In this document: positions 24,392 through 33,421 of the stretch, piece by piece | Layout: each line of letters begins with the position of its first letter | How positions within the stretch are numbered: the stretch's first letter is position 1 | Origin: Clostridia bacterium | GTDB taxonomy: Bacteria > Bacillota > Clostridia > Oscillospirales > CAG-382 | Assembly: GCA_017620655.1 (NCBI GenBank) | Contig: JAGAUT010000023.1 | Span: 1 to 53,368 of the forward strand | Reading direction: 5' to 3' | DNA: 53,368 nt | Notes under the pieces: generated by a model | What the model saw: only the letters and a program-made list of their open reading frames with translations | Database searches by the model: none | Told to the model about the DNA's origin: nothing | Position numbers and translations under genes: made by a program

Positions 24392-26100
24392 TAAATATTC
24401 TTGGGTGTTTTCAAGCCAATTAAGGTTAAACCGTTCTTTAGAACAATGCTTGTTGCCTTTACGAGTGCAATTCTTGTGCGTCTTACGTTTTCATCCTCGC
24501 ACTTGAGTACGGGACAGTCATGATAGAAGCGGTTGAACGCGGCGCAGACATCAAGAAGGTATCTTGCAACGAGTGAAGGTTCAAGGTCGATACGAGCCTG
24601 TCTTACCTTTTCGGGGAAGAGCTTAAGTGTCTTGATAAGGGCACTTTCTGCTTCTTCTGTAAGTACATATCCGCTGGTCGGTCTTATTTCAAGTGTCATT
24701 GGCGACTTTTCAAGCACGCCGCAGCATCTTGCGTATGTGTACTGAACGTAAGGACCTGTGTTACCGTCGAAGTTGAGAACTTCGTCCCACATAAAGTTTA
24801 CGTCCTTGATTCTGTTATTGGAAAGGTCATGGAATACAACCGCACCAACGCCGACAGCACTTGCAACCTCCTCCTTGTTTTCAAGGTCGGGGTTCTTCTG
24901 ATTGATGATTTCGAGTGTCTTCTGTGTTGCAATTCTGAAGATGTCTTCGAGAAGAACCACATTACCGGTTCTTGTTGCAAGCTTTGCACCCTCAATACTT
25001 ACAGTACCGAAAGGAACGTGCACCATATCCTTTGACCATTCATAGCCCATCATGCCGATAACCTTGAAGAACTGGGCAAAATGTAGTGACTGACCTGCAC
25101 TTGTTACATAGATACACTTGTCAAAGTTATAGTTTTCTTTTCTGTAGATAGCCGCCGCAATATCACGGGTTGCGTAGATTGTGGAGCCGTCGGATTTGAG
25201 GATAAGACAGGGAGGCATATCGTACTCATCAAGTCTTACGATTTCTGCACCGTCATCGACAGAAAGAAGGTTCTTTTGTCTCAGCTCATTTATTACTCTG
25301 TCTGTCTTGTCAAAGTAGAAGCTTTCGCCGTTCCAGCTTTCAAAGTCTGCACCGATAAGGGCATATGTTTTCTTAAATTCGTTGATGGAAATATCAACAA
25401 ACCATCTCCAAAGAGCGAGATTTTCTTCGTCGCCGTTTTCCATTGCAGTAAATGCGGCTCTTGCCTCGTCATTGAGGGCAGGGTCGTTTTCTGCTTCATT
25501 ATGGAACTTTACGTAGATTTCGGTAAGAGCGTCGATGCCGCCGTTTTCGATTCTTTCCTTGCTGCCCCACTTTTTATAGGCAACAATGAGCTTACCGAAC
25601 TGTGTACCCCAGTCGCCGAGATGGTTTACGCCTACACATTCGTAGCCTGAGAATCTGTGGAGATTCTTAATTGACTGACCGATAACGGTAGAACGCAGGT
25701 GTCCGATATGGAAAGGCTTTGCGATGTTGGGCGAGGAGTAGTCAATAACAATTGTCTTACCCTTACCGTCTTCGTTTGAGCCGTAGTTTTCGTTTTTTTC
25801 GATGTTTTCGAGGTCTTTTACAAGATTACCCTTGCTTATGAAGAAGTTGAGGTAGCCGTTTACGCTTTCAATCTTCTCGAAAACATTTTTTGCTTCTTCC
25901 ATGTTTTCAAGACCCGAGCAGAGTTCCTGTGCAATCATGGGAGGAGCTTTACGCAAAACCTTGCTGAGCTTAAAGCAAGGCAGGGCAAGGTCGCCCATTT
26001 TTTTGTCGGCAGGGTATTCGAGCATTGCTGCAATATCTTCCTCGGTCATATCGGGAAGAAGATTTTTCAAATACTGTGCCACTAAGAGTTTTTCATTCAT
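24391..26100 (-). CDS. argS: Arginyl-tRNA synthetase
   Basis: ArgS (569 residues) charges tRNA-Arg. It is a class I synthetase with the N-terminal Add1 domain, the HIGH motif in SPNIAKPFHIGHLRST near residue 130, and the Rossmann insert with NHLGDWGTQFGKL. The alpha-helical anticodon domain is typical; it includes TGPYVQYTYARC at its junction and DVCAAFNRFYHDCPV. The KMSKS motif is replaced by KLATRTGNVV, as is common for ArgRS. The length is normal. AAGGAAG lies about 10 bases before the ATG. Confidence 0.97.
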   Translation of the reverse strand: MNEKLLVAQYLKNLLPDMTEEDIAAMLEYPADKKMGDLALPCFKLSKVLRKAPPMIAQELCSGLENMEEAKNVFEKIESVNGYLNFFISKGNLVKDLENIEKNENYGSNEDGKGKTIVIDYSSPNIAKPFHIGHLRSTVIGQSIKNLHRFSGYECVGVNHLGDWGTQFGKLIVAYKKWGSKERIENGGIDALTEIYVKFHNEAENDPALNDEARAAFTAMENGDEENLALWRWFVDISINEFKKTYALIGADFESWNGESFYFDKTDRVINELRQKNLLSVDDGAEIVRLDEYDMPPCLILKSDGSTIYATRDIAAAIYRKENYNFDKCIYVTSAGQSLHFAQFFKVIGMMGYEWSKDMVHVPFGTVSIEGAKLATRTGNVVLLEDIFRIATQKTLEIINQKNPDLENKEEVASAVGVGAVVFHDLSNNRIKDVNFMWDEVLNFDGNTGPYVQYTYARCCGVLEKSPMTLEIRPTSGYVLTEEAESALIKTLKLFPEKVRQARIDLEPSLVARYLLDVCAAFNRFYHDCPVLKCEDENVRRTRIALVKATSIVLKNGLTLIGLKTPKNI

Positions 26101-26133
26101 GTGAATCTTCCTTTATGTTAAGTTTGTTTTTGA

Positions 26134-27225
26134 CTAATTTATTGTTATATCTGTTCCTGTGGGAACAAGGGCAATATAGCTCTTGCCGGGAGAAAGCACG
26201 AGGGGTGTTTCTCCGTCGCTTTCATAGAGGGTATAGGCAGAGTCTCTTGACGGTTTCTTCCATACAATTTCTCTGTATGTGCCGTCTACCGAATAGGTTC
26301 CGGTGCCTGTGCCTGTAAAGTGTACCTGTATACAACCGAGAGGGTCTCCCTTGATTATATTCATGGGACAGGTGAGGGTGATTACGTTTTTAAAGGACAG
26401 CTGTGTACCGTCATCGCCGTCGATGTGGGGCTGTTTGAACTGACCCTTCAGATATTCCTTTGTTTCTTCGTTATAATCGAAGAAGGCTTTGACGTAGGGG
26501 TTTGAGTTATATCCTATCGAGAACGGGAAGGAGATGTGAGTCGCAACGTCTGTTCCTGCCGAATAATTATGACTGAAGGACAAGGGACAGGGCGACTCGG
26601 AATCCGTTCTGTAGCCGTACTGAGAAACTGCTTCCGAAAGACCGCTTCCCGAAATCATGAGGGTATGTTCTTTACTCATGGTTTTTCTTCTTTCGGCACT
26701 GCGGTAGAACTGACTTGCGTACAAGCCGTCTATGTTATCGGTGTTTCTTTCGGCAAGATCCGAATAGGCATAGGTGCTGCCGCCGGCATGAACGAGTATT
26801 GCATCATGGGCATCGGCAACATCTATATAGTAGTCGCGGGTAGAGCGGACAGAGCCAATCTCGGGGATTTCTTCAAAATCGTTATATACGCACAGAAGTC
26901 TTGTTATTCCGCCTTCCTCGAGAATTTCATAAACAATATCTGCTTCTGAAATGCCGACCTGAGGAAGGGCGTTATAAATGTTGTTTATCATTATTGTGAC
27001 AGGGCGTTTGTGCGTCAGATCTTCCCGGGTTTCAAGTCCTGTCAGGGGGTTTATATAAGTGATTGAGGTTTTGTTTTCTTCAGAATCGGGAATATCTTCC
27101 TCTAATTTAATTTTTGTATCTGTTTTGTGTGCATTATTGTTATCAGTGGTAAAATCCTGTGTGCATGAGCATGACAAGAGAGTAACAGCGAGAAGTAACA
27201 ACGTCAGCAGTTTGTTCCTTGACAA
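26134..27225 (-). CDS. DUF3048-domain lipoprotein (YerB-like)
   Basis: This 363-residue protein starts at TTG, with AAGGAAG about 8 bases before. A lipoprotein signal ends LLSCSC. The DUF3048 domain is recognised by NPLTGL, RPVTIMINN, ARPQxG-like ALPQVGISEADIVYE and RSTRDYYIDVA. The C-terminal part holds YxxGxxKQPHID and YSVDGTYREIVW. The function of the family is not established; it is anchored outside the membrane. It follows parA by 33 bases, where parB would be expected. A one-mismatch GTATACCTGTATAC motif is at 26320. Confidence 0.88.
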   Translation of the reverse strand: MSRNKLLTLLLLAVTLLSCSCTQDFTTDNNNAHKTDTKIKLEEDIPDSEENKTSITYINPLTGLETREDLTHKRPVTIMINNIYNALPQVGISEADIVYEILEEGGITRLLCVYNDFEEIPEIGSVRSTRDYYIDVADAHDAILVHAGGSTYAYSDLAERNTDNIDGLYASQFYRSAERRKTMSKEHTLMISGSGLSEAVSQYGYRTDSESPCPLSFSHNYSAGTDVATHISFPFSIGYNSNPYVKAFFDYNEETKEYLKGQFKQPHIDGDDGTQLSFKNVITLTCPMNIIKGDPLGCIQVHFTGTGTGTYSVDGTYREIVWKKPSRDSAYTLYESDGETPLVLSPGKSYIALVPTGTDITIN

Positions 27226-27258
27226 ATAACCGCTTCCTTTCGTGGGATATATGATATA

Positions 27259-28020
27259 TCAGAATCTTTCGATAAGCTCCTTTGAAATGTCTGTATATGC
27301 AAGAGCACCCTTTGAGTGCTTGTCGTAGTACTTTATGGGCATTCCGTAGCTGGGAGCTTCGGAAAGACGGACGTTTCTCGGAACCGGTGTGCGGAAAAGC
27401 TTACCCGGCAGGTAGTTCTTGATTTCTTCAAGCACCTGAAGTGAAAGGTTGAGTCTGCCGTCAAACATTGTCACAACAACGCCGTCGAGGGTGAGACCCG
27501 GATTGTATTTTTTCTTTACAATCTGAAGAGTCTTCATGAGCTGGCTGAGACCCTCAAGGGCGAAATATTCGCACTGCATGGGGACAATTACGCCGTCTGC
27601 CGCACAGAGAGCATTGATTGTAAGAAGACCGAGAGACGGAGGGCAGTCTATGAATATGTAATCATAGTCGATTCTTAACATGTCGAGTGCCGTCTTGAGC
27701 TTTGTTTCGCGTCTTGGTTCATCTGCAATTTCTAACTCCGCACCGGCAAGGGAAACCGAAGCGGGAATACAATCAAGGTTTTCAAAGCTTGTTTTAACAA
27801 GTGCTTCATATGGGTTTTCTCCCATAAGAATATCGTATATTGTTTTATCAGAGTTTTTGTCAACGCCTACACCGCTTGATGCATTGCCCTGAGGATCAAA
27901 GTCGCAAAGAAGTACTCTTTTTCCTTCGGCTGCAACGCCTGCGGCGATGTTGACTGCACTTGTGGTTTTGCCTACACCGCCCTTCTGGTTGGCAAAGGCT
28001 ATAATTCTGCATTTTTTCAT
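27259..28020 (-). CDS. soj: Chromosome-partitioning ATPase ParA/Soj
   Basis: This 253-residue protein is a ParA-type Walker ATPase. It has the deviant Walker A KGGVGKTTSAVN near residue 13, Walker A' FDPQGNAS, Walker B DYIFIDCPPSLG, and the ParA tail VRLSEAPSYGMPI. The length and absence of an N-terminal DNA-binding extension fit the chromosomal Soj group. With ParB bound to parS it segregates origins and, in Bacillus, modulates DnaA. parB is not adjacent, but two parS-like sites lie at 42.8 and 46.0 kb. The stop is TGA. It is 26 bases downstream of the GdpP-like gene. Confidence 0.94.
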   Translation of the reverse strand: MKKCRIIAFANQKGGVGKTTSAVNIAAGVAAEGKRVLLCDFDPQGNASSGVGVDKNSDKTIYDILMGENPYEALVKTSFENLDCIPASVSLAGAELEIADEPRRETKLKTALDMLRIDYDYIFIDCPPSLGLLTINALCAADGVIVPMQCEYFALEGLSQLMKTLQIVKKKYNPGLTLDGVVVTMFDGRLNLSLQVLEEIKNYLPGKLFRTPVPRNVRLSEAPSYGMPIKYYDKHSKGALAYTDISKELIERF

Positions 28021-28045
28021 TATTACTGTTCCTTTATAGAATTAA

Positions 28046-30034
28046 TCAGACGTTAAGGAATTCGTCAATAGATTCCTTGAGCTTTTCGAGTACCTCGCGC
28101 ATTGACATATCCTTTACCTGTGCACCGGCCGCATCAAAATGTCCGCCGCCGCCGAGAGATTCAAGTACAAGCTGAACATTTATATTACCGTCGGAACGTG
28201 CCGAAATGCTTATTTCGTCACCAATGGTGCAAAGCACAAATGAAGTTGATACGCCTTCGATTGAAAGGAGGCGGTCAGCTGCCTTTGCTGCAACAATTCT
28301 GTCGCTGTCGGTGGACCTTCCTTCGAATGTGGAAATTGCAATGCAGTCGCGGTAAATGTGTATATTGTTTTCAAACTGGCTTTCACGCATGAAATCTTCA
28401 ACACTTGTACGGAAGAGCTTCTGCGCTTCATATGGGCTTGCCCCCTCACTTCTGAGATAGAGGGCTGCACCGAATGTACGCACGCCTGTGTTTTTGGTAA
28501 ACTGCTTGGTGTCGAGAATGATACCCGACAGTATAAGGTTTGCTTCAACGGGAGGAAGCGCACCCGAAGGAATAATCTGCTCGAGAATTTCGCTCATAAG
28601 CTCTGAAACCGATGAAGCGGCAGGCTCGATATAAGCAATTTTGGGTTCGTTTTCAAAGTCGGCAATCTTTCTGTGATGGTCGATGATAACAACGTTTGAT
28701 GCTGCCTCATATATTTCGGGCACTTCAAAGAGCTTTACGTTATTAACGTCGCAGACAACGAGAAGAGTGCCGGCACGCATAAGCTCCTGAGCATATTCGC
28801 GGTCAATAAACAGTTCGGTATATTCCTTGTTTCCGCGCATGCTGTTGAAAATTGCTTTTAAGTTGAAGTCATGGATATTTACAACGATATTAACCTGTTT
28901 TCCGAGGTGCTTTGCAACCCTTGCAACGGCAACGCTTGAAGCAACGCAGTCGTGGTCTGCATACTTATGTCCCATGACGATTACATTTGAACACTGTTTT
29001 ATGAGAGAGCAAAGCTCGTTTGCAACAACTCGCGAACGCACCTTTGTCTTTTTCTGTACCGACTGGCTTCTGCCGCCGTAGAATTCCATTGTGGAGTCTA
29101 CCTTGACAACCGCCTGGTCGCCGCCTCGCTGAAGTGCAAGGTCAACGCAGGCACGGGATGCGGCTTCCTTTTCGGCAAGTGTTCCTTCAACGCTTGCAAG
29201 ACCGATGGATGCCGTAAACTGCATTGCCACCTCGTCGATGGAAATACTTCTCAGCGTGTCAAGGATGTCAAACTTATTTTCTCTTAAAGTGTCGAGATTG
29301 CTCTTTTCAAAGATGAGAAGATATTTATCTCTGTCATATTCCTTGATAATACCGCCGAGGGAAGCACTCCAGGCTTCCAGCTCCTGACCTATGATGGCGG
29401 CGGCTGTTCTTGACTTGTCCTGCACCGACTGCATGGCTTCCGAGAAGTTATCTATGATAATGAATGCAACGAGTACGTTTTTGCTGTCAAGAAGGTCCTT
29501 TGTATTTTTAAGCTCGGAAATGTTATCCCACAAAAGAATGCAGTATTCCTTGCCTGCAGAGGTTACAACGTGGGTTGACACTTCATAAGGCACATTTTCA
29601 AGTGTCATCTCAAAGACTGTATGAGGTTCACGGAAAAGTCTTGCGGCATTGAGAGAGTGGCTGATTTCTTCGGTTATGTTTTTGCCGTAGATTGCACTTT
29701 TTGCACCGCACGCCTTGATGAAGGCATCGTTGTACCACGAGACAATATTCGTTTTACTGATGATGACAACGGGCTTGTTTATATTCGTCACAAAGTCGAG
29801 GGTCATGCCTGACAAAAGCGGATTTGTCGAGGGACATTTGAGACTTCTCGAGTCTAAGACAAGCACATATACAAGATAAATGCTGTGAACGAGAAATAGA
29901 GATGCACTTACCGTAAATACCGCCTTGCCGCTCGATGTGTTTATGAGCATGGCGACAAGCAGAAGTATTTCGGCAAAGATTGATGCTTTACGTCGTTTCA
30001 GCGAACGAAGAAGATTGCTGTTTTTCTTTTTCAT
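28046..30034 (-). CDS. gdpP: GdpP-like cyclic-di-AMP phosphodiesterase
   Basis: This 662-residue membrane protein has two N-terminal helices (about residues 16-62), a PAS-like domain and a degenerate GGDEF-like domain (IIKEYDRDKYLLIFEK). The DHH/DHHA1 phosphodiesterase module follows. Its metal motifs are MGHKYADHDCVASS, VVCDVNN and VIIDHHR. The DHHA1 motif is GGGGHFDAAGAQ. The family degrades cyclic-di-AMP, a signal in wall and potassium homeostasis. The first motif departs from the usual HKxxDxDxxG at the glycine, though its His and Asp ligands remain. It follows a YybS-like gene, as yybT follows yybS in Bacillus. Confidence 0.94.
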   Translation of the reverse strand: MKKKNSNLLRSLKRRKASIFAEILLLVAMLINTSSGKAVFTVSASLFLVHSIYLVYVLVLDSRSLKCPSTNPLLSGMTLDFVTNINKPVVIISKTNIVSWYNDAFIKACGAKSAIYGKNITEEISHSLNAARLFREPHTVFEMTLENVPYEVSTHVVTSAGKEYCILLWDNISELKNTKDLLDSKNVLVAFIIIDNFSEAMQSVQDKSRTAAAIIGQELEAWSASLGGIIKEYDRDKYLLIFEKSNLDTLRENKFDILDTLRSISIDEVAMQFTASIGLASVEGTLAEKEAASRACVDLALQRGGDQAVVKVDSTMEFYGGRSQSVQKKTKVRSRVVANELCSLIKQCSNVIVMGHKYADHDCVASSVAVARVAKHLGKQVNIVVNIHDFNLKAIFNSMRGNKEYTELFIDREYAQELMRAGTLLVVCDVNNVKLFEVPEIYEAASNVVIIDHHRKIADFENEPKIAYIEPAASSVSELMSEILEQIIPSGALPPVEANLILSGIILDTKQFTKNTGVRTFGAALYLRSEGASPYEAQKLFRTSVEDFMRESQFENNIHIYRDCIAISTFEGRSTDSDRIVAAKAADRLLSIEGVSTSFVLCTIGDEISISARSDGNINVQLVLESLGGGGHFDAAGAQVKDMSMREVLEKLKESIDEFLNV

Positions 30035-30068
30035 GAAAAACCTCCAAAGGTTAGGGCATTACACCCTT

Positions 30069-31349
30069 TTATTGGTTTTCGGGGGTATCGTTATTATTTT
30101 CTTCCGGTGTTTCGGGGGGCGTATTATCTGTGTCTTGCGTCATTTTACGAAGGTATGCAAGGTCGGATGCGTATTTTACGGGAACAATAATCCGTTCCTC
30201 TCTGTTTCTGGCGGTAATGTAGGTGACACCCACGGAGCCGATAATGAGAAATGCAAAGCCTCCCGTAATTGCCAGAGCAATCATTATAATTACGGTTGTG
30301 ATTACAGCCGAAAGGCTCTTGTTCTTTGTTTTCTTGAACAGCATAGAATGAATACCTCTGATGCCCGAGATGAACATAAGTGGCGTCAGAACAATCATGA
30401 GGTTTATTACGGTAACGGATATGTTCTGCGGAAGATTTGTAAACATGCTGAGGATAAACACGAAGAAAATTATATCGTAAACGGCAGAGCTGACAAGGCT
30501 GGGTCTGTAAGTCCACTCCTTGTCCATTATGCACACAAATACGTTGATTCTGAAGTGCTTTGCGAAAAACGAGAATACCGCAACTTCGATAAAGCCGTAG
30601 AGCATACATGAGAGAGCAAAGAACGACGGAAGAAGCGGGGTTACTGTTTTTACCGACATTTCAACCGATTCTCTGAAAACCGAAAGCAACTGCTCATCTG
30701 TGAGGTTTTTGCCCGAAACCGCCATGCTTTTCAAAGCCTCAAGGCCTTCGGGAGTCTGTGCAAAAGCCATGCTTTGATTTATGATGCTTTCGCCCGCTTT
30801 ACTGATGGAGTCGAGAAGAAGCGAAAAGCTGAAGGTTCCGTTTGCTGCAATGAAGGCGAACATAATCTGACAAAAGCAGATAAGTCCGAAGACAACCGAG
30901 AGAATCACAAACAGAGCAACCTTTGTATATCCCGAGATTACCGATTTTGCAATAAGTGCCGCACTCATTATGCAGAGAATGTACACAAAGAGTATGGAGG
31001 CTATGCCCAAAAATCCGCCCGCAAAGGAACAAAGTGCCTGTCTTATGACGATGAGCAATAAAGGCAGAGCCACAGGCAGTGCTTTGAGTGCCGGCGGCGA
31101 ATACAGAAATGTGAATACGCACATTGCCGGTGCAACAAACAGGAACACTGTACCTAGTCCCTGAAGTGAAGGAAAGGCTGCTGAATCTGCGGCAAAATAA
31201 AGCACAAGCGAACAAAGAAGAGCATATGCGATATGGAAAAGGATGCCGTACTGCCGTCTTTGACTGTCATTGTATGCATCCTTCAGAAAGTTACGCACAC
31301 GGGACGGGTCTGTTAAATTGTCAGAGATCTTTTCAAAATTTTCTGCCAT
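30069..31349 (-). CDS. YybS/DUF2232-like polytopic membrane protein
   Basis: This 426-residue protein has about eight to nine membrane helices and a proline/acidic C-terminal tail (PPETPEENNNDTPEN). The assignment to the YybS/DUF2232 family rests on topology, on the final helices (TFEIF-like motif replaced by HSMLFKKTKNKSL) and on its position immediately before gdpP. The molecular role is unknown; such proteins may be ECF-like substrate-binding components. It leads the unit yybS-like, gdpP, soj, DUF3048, behind an extended -10 promoter. Confidence 0.7.
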   Translation of the reverse strand: MAENFEKISDNLTDPSRVRNFLKDAYNDSQRRQYGILFHIAYALLCSLVLYFAADSAAFPSLQGLGTVFLFVAPAMCVFTFLYSPPALKALPVALPLLLIVIRQALCSFAGGFLGIASILFVYILCIMSAALIAKSVISGYTKVALFVILSVVFGLICFCQIMFAFIAANGTFSFSLLLDSISKAGESIINQSMAFAQTPEGLEALKSMAVSGKNLTDEQLLSVFRESVEMSVKTVTPLLPSFFALSCMLYGFIEVAVFSFFAKHFRINVFVCIMDKEWTYRPSLVSSAVYDIIFFVFILSMFTNLPQNISVTVINLMIVLTPLMFISGIRGIHSMLFKKTKNKSLSAVITTVIIMIALAITGGFAFLIIGSVGVTYITARNREERIIVPVKYASDLAYLRKMTQDTDNTPPETPEENNNDTPENQ

Positions 31350-31390
31350 TTGTTTTACCTGTAAAATCCGAATTTCAGTGAAAACTACTT

Positions 31391-31399
31391 ATTATACCA
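31391..31399 (-). promoter_or_regulatory. Extended -10 promoter of the yybS-gdpP-soj unit
   Basis: On the minus strand TGGTATAAT forms an extended -10 about 45 bases before the start of the YybS-like gene. No good -35 box is visible at the expected distance, as is allowed for extended -10 promoters. Confidence 0.6.
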
Positions 31400-31447
31400 T
31401 TCTAACACAAATGTATATATTTTGCAATGTTTTATTATGAATTGATA

Positions 31448-32395
31448 CTACTTCAGAAACGAGGGATTTGTGCATTCTCCGCGAGTGCCGCAGTATTTTA
31501 CGGGAAGGCAGAGTTCAACCGCCTTTGCACCTTTTTCGCAGAGACCGAGACGGCCGATTGTGCTGTAAGCGTTATTGCTGACACGTCTTTTGTGTTTATA
31601 TCCGAGATTGTCAAGCAGTCTTTCGGCGAGAAGTGCCGTTTCTTCGTCTGCAACAAAGGCGCGGTCAAGCATCTTTACTGCAAAACCGTCGTCAAAGCCG
31701 AGAGAGCCGACATTTTTTTCTGTCATGTCTATGGGTGCGATGTTTATAATCATATCGGGGTTATAAGCGCAGCTTACGCAGGAGGAGCCTCTGTTTCCGA
31801 GGCTTTCCTGAGAGATGAAGGCAAAGCATACTTCGCCGATGCCTTCTTCCTTGAGCAAAGCACCGCCGTTTTCCATAAGTTTATGTGCAAGGGTTACAGA
31901 TGCAAATATACATGACTTTAAGCCTGCACCGAAGCCGAATACTGAGCCGTCGGAAAGAATATCCAACTCTGTTTCAAAACTGCCGACATCGCCGAGGACA
32001 ACCTGTTTTACGGCATCCTCGTTTCCTGTTTCAACGGCGTATTCAGTGATGGGTGTATTCCAGTCAAAACCGCCTAAGGGTACAAGAACACCCTCTGCCT
32101 TTTCGAAATTAACCTTTGAGAAGGCAAGGTTTGCAACACAGAATCCGCCGATGGAGGAAACATTGATTTTTGTTCCGTCGCAGAAGGTGGCAATGAGTCC
32201 CGACGTGTCAACGGCACAGGAAATCAAGAGCTTTTTGCCGTCACAGAGCTTTTTTGTGAAATAAAGCGAGCCGAGAACATCAACCGTATTTGTATCAAAA
32301 AGACCCGAAAGCTCCTCTATGAGAAGCGAGGTCATTTTTTCTGTTCTTCCTGCAACAGAAGGCGTGGATAAAATTTTACTTAGCATAGTTATCAC
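31448..32395 (-). CDS. M42 peptidase paralogue with lost metal-binding site
   Basis: This 315-residue protein aligns along its length with its two neighbours but has lost their metal site. Where they have AHMDEVG, it has CAVDTSG: the histidine is replaced by Ala61 while the Asp stays. Where they have LDDR, it has AGLKS, losing the bridging Asp. GEELGGTG becomes QESLGNRGS, keeping one Glu. The C-terminal histidine of YIHTS/YMHSS becomes YCGTR. It is therefore unlikely to hydrolyse peptides. The frame is intact over 945 bases, so it appears to be under selection. M42 enzymes form dodecamers; a structural partner role is possible. It lies directly after the M42 gene at 32396 (no gap). Confidence 0.82.
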   Translation of the reverse strand: MITMLSKILSTPSVAGRTEKMTSLLIEELSGLFDTNTVDVLGSLYFTKKLCDGKKLLISCAVDTSGLIATFCDGTKINVSSIGGFCVANLAFSKVNFEKAEGVLVPLGGFDWNTPITEYAVETGNEDAVKQVVLGDVGSFETELDILSDGSVFGFGAGLKSCIFASVTLAHKLMENGGALLKEEGIGEVCFAFISQESLGNRGSSCVSCAYNPDMIINIAPIDMTEKNVGSLGFDDGFAVKMLDRAFVADEETALLAERLLDNLGYKHKRRVSNNAYSTIGRLGLCEKGAKAVELCLPVKYCGTRGECTNPSFLK

Positions 32396-33421
32396 CTAAA
32401 CAATCGAATTTATAAGAAGTTCGGAGAGTCTGAGAATTGATTCCATATCCTCCACCGAGCCTACGCTTGAAGATGTGTGAATATACCTGCAGGCAAGTGA
32501 GAGTGCGACAACTTTTGCACCCTTGCCCGTTCTCTGGATTTTGGCACCGTCTGTTCCGCCTGCGACCTTTGTCTTTGTCTGAACCATGATATCATTTTCC
32601 TTTGCAAGCTCAAGAACCTTCTTGTAAAGACCGTTATCATAGAAAGTGCCGCCGTCCATAAAGGGGCATACTGCACCGAATCGTGGTTTACACACCTTGT
32701 CCTTTTCGGCATAGCCGTAAAGGTCGGATGCTGTCGTGCCTTCAAGAACAAGTGCCGTCCCCGGCTTTATTCTGTTTGTCGCGGCAATTGCACCCGTTCC
32801 GCCCAATTCTTCGCCGACGGTAAAGGCGAAATATACGTCGTTTTCAAGTTCATATGACGAGAGAATGCACATTACCGCACAGCCGATTCTGTCGTCGAGA
32901 GCCTTTGCTTTTACAAGTCCGTCACCGAGAAGACAGAATTCCGAACAGAAGGCGGCATAGTCGCCGAATATTCCTAAGGCTTCAGCCTCTGCCTTATCCT
33001 TTGCACCTATATCGATTACAAGGTCGGATTGCTTTACAGCCTTTGATTTATCGGGTGAAAGGTGAACAGGTCTCGAGCTTATAACACCGGGAATTCTGTT
33101 CTTGCCGACCAATACTCTTTTTGAGGGAAGTACCGTCCCCGACATTCCTACCTGGAGAAAGTCGAGTGTGCCGTCGTCGTTGATATATTTTACCGAGAAG
33201 CCGACTTCATCCATATGGGCACACAGCATAATGGGTTCTTTGGGAGTTTTCTTTCCCTTTTTGAAGGCAAGAACGTTGCCGACAGCGTCTTTCATGACCG
33301 TGTCGCAGTTGTCCTTGATTAAATCAATTATTATATCGGCAACCTCGTCTTCATAACCCGAAACGCCGTGGGCGCAGCAGAGTTTTTCGAGAAGTGCAAG
33401 ATCCATTTTTCTAGAGTCCAT
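32396..33421 (-). CDS. M42-family aminopeptidase (second of three)
   Basis: This 341-residue M42 glutamyl aminopeptidase/endoglucanase-family protein is a co-catalytic dizinc enzyme. All ligands are present: CAHMDEVGF, KALDDRIGC, GEELGGTGA (catalytic Glu and ligand Glu), VLEGTTASD and RYIHTSS. M42 proteins build 12-subunit tetrahedral particles that trim peptides in the cytoplasm. The ATG is fixed by a perfect AAAGGAGG eight bases upstream; the longer frame is not used. It overlaps the preceding M42 gene by 11 bases. Confidence 0.93.
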   Translation of the reverse strand: MDSRKMDLALLEKLCCAHGVSGYEDEVADIIIDLIKDNCDTVMKDAVGNVLAFKKGKKTPKEPIMLCAHMDEVGFSVKYINDDGTLDFLQVGMSGTVLPSKRVLVGKNRIPGVISSRPVHLSPDKSKAVKQSDLVIDIGAKDKAEAEALGIFGDYAAFCSEFCLLGDGLVKAKALDDRIGCAVMCILSSYELENDVYFAFTVGEELGGTGAIAATNRIKPGTALVLEGTTASDLYGYAEKDKVCKPRFGAVCPFMDGGTFYDNGLYKKVLELAKENDIMVQTKTKVAGGTDGAKIQRTGKGAKVVALSLACRYIHTSSSVGSVEDMESILRLSELLINSIV

